Made by a program: the position numbers and the translations under genes. The notes below the pieces were generated by a model. The model had not been told where the DNA came from, made no database searches, and was given only the letters and a program-made list of their open reading frames with translations. From Chloroflexota bacterium (GTDB lineage: Bacteria; Chloroflexota; Dehalococcoidia; Bin125), in NCBI GenBank assembly GCA_009838915.1, contig VXQT01000027.1, forward strand, positions 62,001 through 126,000: a stretch of DNA of 64,000 nt, in the 5' to 3' direction. Shown one piece after another: positions 61,291 through 64,000 of this stretch (within the stretch, counting starts at the first letter, position 1; each line of letters opens with the position of its first letter).

Positions 61291-62445
61291 ATGAGCGGCA
61301 ACGGACACAAGGATCCGGTTCTCGTCATCGTCCAGCTTTCGGGCGGCAACGACTTCATGAACACGCTGGTGCCGTACACCAACGGTCACTATTACGACTC
61401 GCGGCCGCTGGTCGGCGTGCCCCAGGACGAGGTCATGCCGATCAACGACACGCTGGGCTTCAACCCGGCCGCCGAACGGCTCAAGGGGATGTACGACGCC
61501 GGCGACGTGGCGGTGATCCAGGGGATCGGCTACCCGAACTCGTCGCGCTCGCACTTCCGCGGCATGGACATCATGCACACCTGCGAGCCGGACCGGATCT
61601 CGACCGAAGGCTGGGTGGCCAAGCTGATCCAGCGGCTCGATCCGGAGTCGGAGAATCCGCTGACCGGGGTGAACATTGGCCGCGGGCTGCCGCGCGCGAT
61701 GGCGGCGCCGGGCGTGACCGCGACGTCGGTGGGAGATCTCGACAACTACGGCCTGATGCCTGACATCCAGGCGGAGGAGGATCGCAACCGCGACCTGGAG
61801 ATCTTCAAGCGGATGTACACGCCGGCGATCGGCGCGGGGATGGTGATGGACTACCTGCGCCAGACGGGGACCGACTCGCTGGCCGGCGCGGATCTGCTGG
61901 CGCCAGTGCCGGGTATGTACGAGTCGTCGGTTGAGTACGGCGCGAATCCGATCGCCAAGGCGCTACGCGATGTCGCGCGGATTCACACGGCCGGTCTGGG
62001 CACGCGAGTGTTCTACACGAACCACATTGGCTACGACACGCACTCGCACCAGCCGCCGGTGCATCCGGGGCTGCTGCGCGACGTGTCAGGCGCGCTGGAC
62101 GACTTCATGACCGACCTGCGCGAGCACGACGCGGCGGAGGAGGTCTCGATCCTCGTCTTCACCGAGTTCGGTCGGCGGATGAAGGACAACGGCTCGGGCA
62201 CCGACCACGGCTCCGGAGGCGGCGCGTTCATCATCGGCGAGCACGTCAAGGGCGGTCTCTACGCCGAGTACCCGTCGATCGATCCGAAGGACTGGCTGAA
62301 CGGCGAAGACCTCTACCACACGATCGACTTCCGCGGCATTTACGGCACCATGCTTGAGCAGTGGCTGGGTGTGGAGCCTGAGGAGATTGTGGTCGGCGAT
62401 TTCGAACAGGTGCAACCGTTCGAGCAGACGATGCTGACGAACTAG
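61291..62445 (+). CDS. DUF1501-family protein (alkaline phosphatase-fold), no export signal
   Basis: The 384-residue protein begins PVLVIVQLSGGNDFMNTLVPY, the DUF1501 signature, and continues RSHFRGMDIMHTCEPD, GYDTHSHQP, VFTEFGRRMKDNGSGTDHGSGGGAFIIG, which supply the His/Asp/Glu set of sulfatase/phosphatase-like folds. Most DUF1501 proteins carry a Tat signal; here the ATG at 61291 opens directly into the first beta strand and the frame upstream is not convincing, so it appears cytosolic. It lies 95 bases after DUF1800 and 10 bases before the NHL gene: a three-gene unit. Confidence 0.92.
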   Translation: MSGNGHKDPVLVIVQLSGGNDFMNTLVPYTNGHYYDSRPLVGVPQDEVMPINDTLGFNPAAERLKGMYDAGDVAVIQGIGYPNSSRSHFRGMDIMHTCEPDRISTEGWVAKLIQRLDPESENPLTGVNIGRGLPRAMAAPGVTATSVGDLDNYGLMPDIQAEEDRNRDLEIFKRMYTPAIGAGMVMDYLRQTGTDSLAGADLLAPVPGMYESSVEYGANPIAKALRDVARIHTAGLGTRVFYTNHIGYDTHSHQPPVHPGLLRDVSGALDDFMTDLREHDAAEEVSILVFTEFGRRMKDNGSGTDHGSGGGAFIIGEHVKGGLYAEYPSIDPKDWLNGEDLYHTIDFRGIYGTMLEQWLGVEPEEIVVGDFEQVQPFEQTMLTN

Positions 62446-62455
62446 GGGTACTGAC

Positions 62456-63478
62456 ATGGCATTTCCACACGCATTGCTGCGGGCCGGGTATCCGTATGAA
62501 CGGGTGTTGGGTATGCGGCGAGTGACGACGTTCCCGGTCGACATCGCGATTGGCGACGACCGCATCTACGTGATCGGGCGGACCGAGCTTGGCGTGGGCG
62601 GGAACATCCGCATGGTCTCGCTGAAGACCGACGACGAGCTCGGCGACGACCTGACGCACGGCGACATGGGCACGATGGCCGACACGGGGCACGTGTGGCC
62701 GGTGCAGCTCGTGCGCACCGACGACGGCAACCTGCATCTGCTGGACGAAGGTCTGCACAACGTGACGAGGTACTCGCCCGAGGGTGAGAAGCTGGGTCAG
62801 TGGGGCGAACACGGCACGGAGCCTGGTCAGCTCAACCGGCCGTCGGGGCTGGCCTTTGACGCCGAGGGCAACGCCTGGGTCGTGGATACGCAGAATCACC
62901 GCGTGCAGCAGTTCTCGTCCGAAGGCGAGTACATCGGCGGCTTCGGCGAGCAGGGCGACGGACCCGGTCAGTTCAACATGCCCTGGGGCATCGCGATCGA
63001 TTCCGAGGGTGACCTCTACGTCTCTGACTGGCGCAACGACCGGGTGCAGAAACTGACGACATCGGGCGAACACCTGATGGACTTCGGCACGCGTCCCGGC
63101 TACGAGGTGCGCCACCCGAGCGGCATTGCAATCGACGAGCACGGCGACCTGTACGTCTGTGAGCGGGACAAGAACCGGGTGTTGATGTACGACCATCGCG
63201 GACGCTACGTGGAGTCGTTCGTCGGCGCGGCGACGCTGTCGAAGATGGGTCGCGAGTACATCCGGGCCAATCAGAAGACGCTGCGTCTGCGCGAGATGAC
63301 ATCGCTCGAGCCGCAGCGCGTGCTGCGCTTCCCGCAAAGCGTGCGCTACCAGGACGGCCGCATCTACATCTGCGATTTCGGCAGTCACCGCATCCAGATC
63401 TACAAGAAGGACGCGGAGCCGCTGACCGAGACGCAGATCATGCCCGAACTGCGGGCGCCGACGCTGTCGACAACCTAG
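62456..63478 (+). CDS. NHL-repeat beta-propeller protein
   Basis: The 340-residue protein has at least five NHL-type blades, for example LNRPSGLAFDAEGNAWVVDTQNHRVQQFSSEGEYIGGFG, FNMPWGIAIDSEGDLYVSDWRNDRVQKLTTSGEHLMDFG, and VRHPSGIAIDEHGDLYVCERDKNRVLMYDHRGRYVESF. It ends with RFPQSVRYQDGRIYICDFGSHRIQIYKK. Such propellers bind proteins or act as lyases or oxidoreductases; no signal peptide is seen. It follows DUF1501 by 10 bases and probably works with the DUF1800/DUF1501 pair. Confidence 0.9.
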   Translation: MAFPHALLRAGYPYERVLGMRRVTTFPVDIAIGDDRIYVIGRTELGVGGNIRMVSLKTDDELGDDLTHGDMGTMADTGHVWPVQLVRTDDGNLHLLDEGLHNVTRYSPEGEKLGQWGEHGTEPGQLNRPSGLAFDAEGNAWVVDTQNHRVQQFSSEGEYIGGFGEQGDGPGQFNMPWGIAIDSEGDLYVSDWRNDRVQKLTTSGEHLMDFGTRPGYEVRHPSGIAIDEHGDLYVCERDKNRVLMYDHRGRYVESFVGAATLSKMGREYIRANQKTLRLREMTSLEPQRVLRFPQSVRYQDGRIYICDFGSHRIQIYKKDAEPLTETQIMPELRAPTLSTT

Positions 63479-63487
63479 TGGAGGATT

Positions 63488-63539
63488 CCCTCTCCTCCCG
63501 CTTCGCGGGGGGAGATGTCACGGAGTGACAGAGGGGGGC
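63488..63539 (-). repeat. Palindromic repeat family A, copy A7 (inverted)
   Basis: Read on the minus strand it starts GCCCCCCTCTG with the hairpin GTCACTCCGTGAC, then ATCTCCCCCCGC-GAA-GCGGGAGGAGAG. On the plus strand its end GAGGGGGG (63531-63538) lies 6 bases before the ATG of the MNT-like gene and can serve as its Shine-Dalgarno. Confidence 0.85.
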
Positions 63540-63544
63540 TCCGA

Positions 63545-63883
63545 ATGCCCATGGTGTTCGGCTTTGCGACTCACCGACGCCAACAGCTTGAGGCGGAGTT
63601 TCTCAGGATCGCGGGGGCGATGCGGCAGTTGGGCGCCGAGCGGTTCTGGTTGGCCGGCGACCTGGCCAGGGACAACGTCGGGCCGGAATCGGAATTGGAG
63701 CTCCTGGTCGTGCATGAGACCGAGCAGCCGTTTCACCGTCGGTCGGACTTCTTTCAGACGCACCTGAGACCACAGGTGGGAACCAGCTTCATCGTCTACA
63801 CGCCGGACGAGTTTCTTGAGTTGAGGGAGCGCGATCCGCTGATCGTCGAAGTCACGTCGACCAGCGACGAGGTGATCGTGTGA
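63545..63883 (+). CDS. MNT-like nucleotidyltransferase-fold protein with changed active site
   Basis: The 112-residue protein has the size and layout of minimal nucleotidyltransferases (MNT): RFWLAGDLARDNVGPESELELLVVHE matches the GSxARG...SDxDLxV region, but the two catalytic Asp residues appear as Glu (ESELELLV) and GS as GD. It may be inactive or use Glu. Its stop overlaps the GTG of a HEPN-type gene by 4 bases, the usual MNT/HEPN toxin-antitoxin order. I use the ATG at 63545; an ATG at 63515 lies within the repeat. Confidence 0.7.
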   Translation: MPMVFGFATHRRQQLEAEFLRIAGAMRQLGAERFWLAGDLARDNVGPESELELLVVHETEQPFHRRSDFFQTHLRPQVGTSFIVYTPDEFLELRERDPLIVEVTSTSDEVIV

Positions 63884-64000
63884 CTGCTGACGACAGGGAT
63901 CGATCGATCGCAGGGCGCTGGTTGCAGCAGGCTCAATACGATCTGGAGGCCGCACGCTATACGGCCGAAGGCGAGTTTCACGCCCTGGCGTGCTTCCTGA
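63880..64000 (+). CDS. HEPN-domain protein, start only (cut by right edge)
   Basis: From GTG at 63880 the frame reads MTADDRDRSIAGRWLQQAQYD then LEAARYTAEGEFHALACFL to the window end. The first helix with a DLxAA motif and the GEFHALACFL segment match HEPN domains (A..DL.AA...G.Y..ACF). HEPN partners of MNT are RNases whose RxxxxH motif would lie beyond the edge. The coupling to the MNT-like gene supports the call. Confidence 0.7.
   Translation, partial: MTADDRDRSIAGRWLQQAQYDLEAARYTAEGEFHALACFL

Noticed and set aside
39788-63539. CRISPR array made of the palindromic units
   Set aside because: The units are kilobases apart with genes between them, without regular spacers or cas genes.

Overview
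This is a high-GC bacterial chromosome segment. It has a complete division and cell-wall (dcw) cluster, single-copy housekeeping genes, and then a catabolic region rich in class III CoA-transferases, an enolase-superfamily dehydratase, serine hydrolases, a DUF35/thiolase pair and a DUF1800/DUF1501/NHL trio. Together with a single-chain biotin-dependent acyl-CoA carboxylase, this suits an uncultured Chloroflexota lineage of the SAR202/Dehalococcoidia type. That placement is inferred from gene content only; there is no rRNA in the window.

Layout. (1) 1-4703, minus strand: Zn-phospholipase-like gene, hisD, hisC, a carboxymuconolactone-decarboxylase-like gene and a CoA-transferase cut by the left edge. 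(2) 4739-6482, plus strand: NfeD-type membrane protease and a DUF1801 gene. (3) 25401 down to 6526, minus strand: one long operon, promoter and MraZ boxes, then mraZ-rsmH-[two structured repeats]-ftsL-ftsI-murF-mraY-murD-ftsW-murG-murC-murB-ddl-ftsQ-ftsA-ftsZ-trmD-rplS. Most junctions overlap by 4-23 bases. (4) 25555-34435, plus strand: mog-like gene, B12-type radical SAM, yggS-proC-yggT, recA-recX, rny, PHP phosphoesterase and fabZ. (5) tRNA-Asp and a small membrane protein near 34.5-35 kb. (6) 35-64 kb: accessory and catabolic genes with frequent strand switches, short palindromic repeats, a DUF262/HNH defence-like gene of lower GC, and at the right edge an MNT/HEPN-like pair.

Most interesting signals: a tandem pair of about 150-nt elements with compensatory stem changes between rsmH and ftsL, which also lie inside an open frame whose ends overlap both neighbours; four GAAC half-sites at exact 11-bp spacing (GAAC-N7-GAAC, the alphaproteobacterial LexA pattern) directly upstream of the recA promoter; MraZ-type boxes just downstream of the dcw promoter; a palindromic repeat family confined to the accessory half, one copy of which sits in frame inside a double CoA-transferase and another of which supplies the ribosome binding site of the MNT gene; an RNase Y without its membrane anchor; and likely leaderless promoters.
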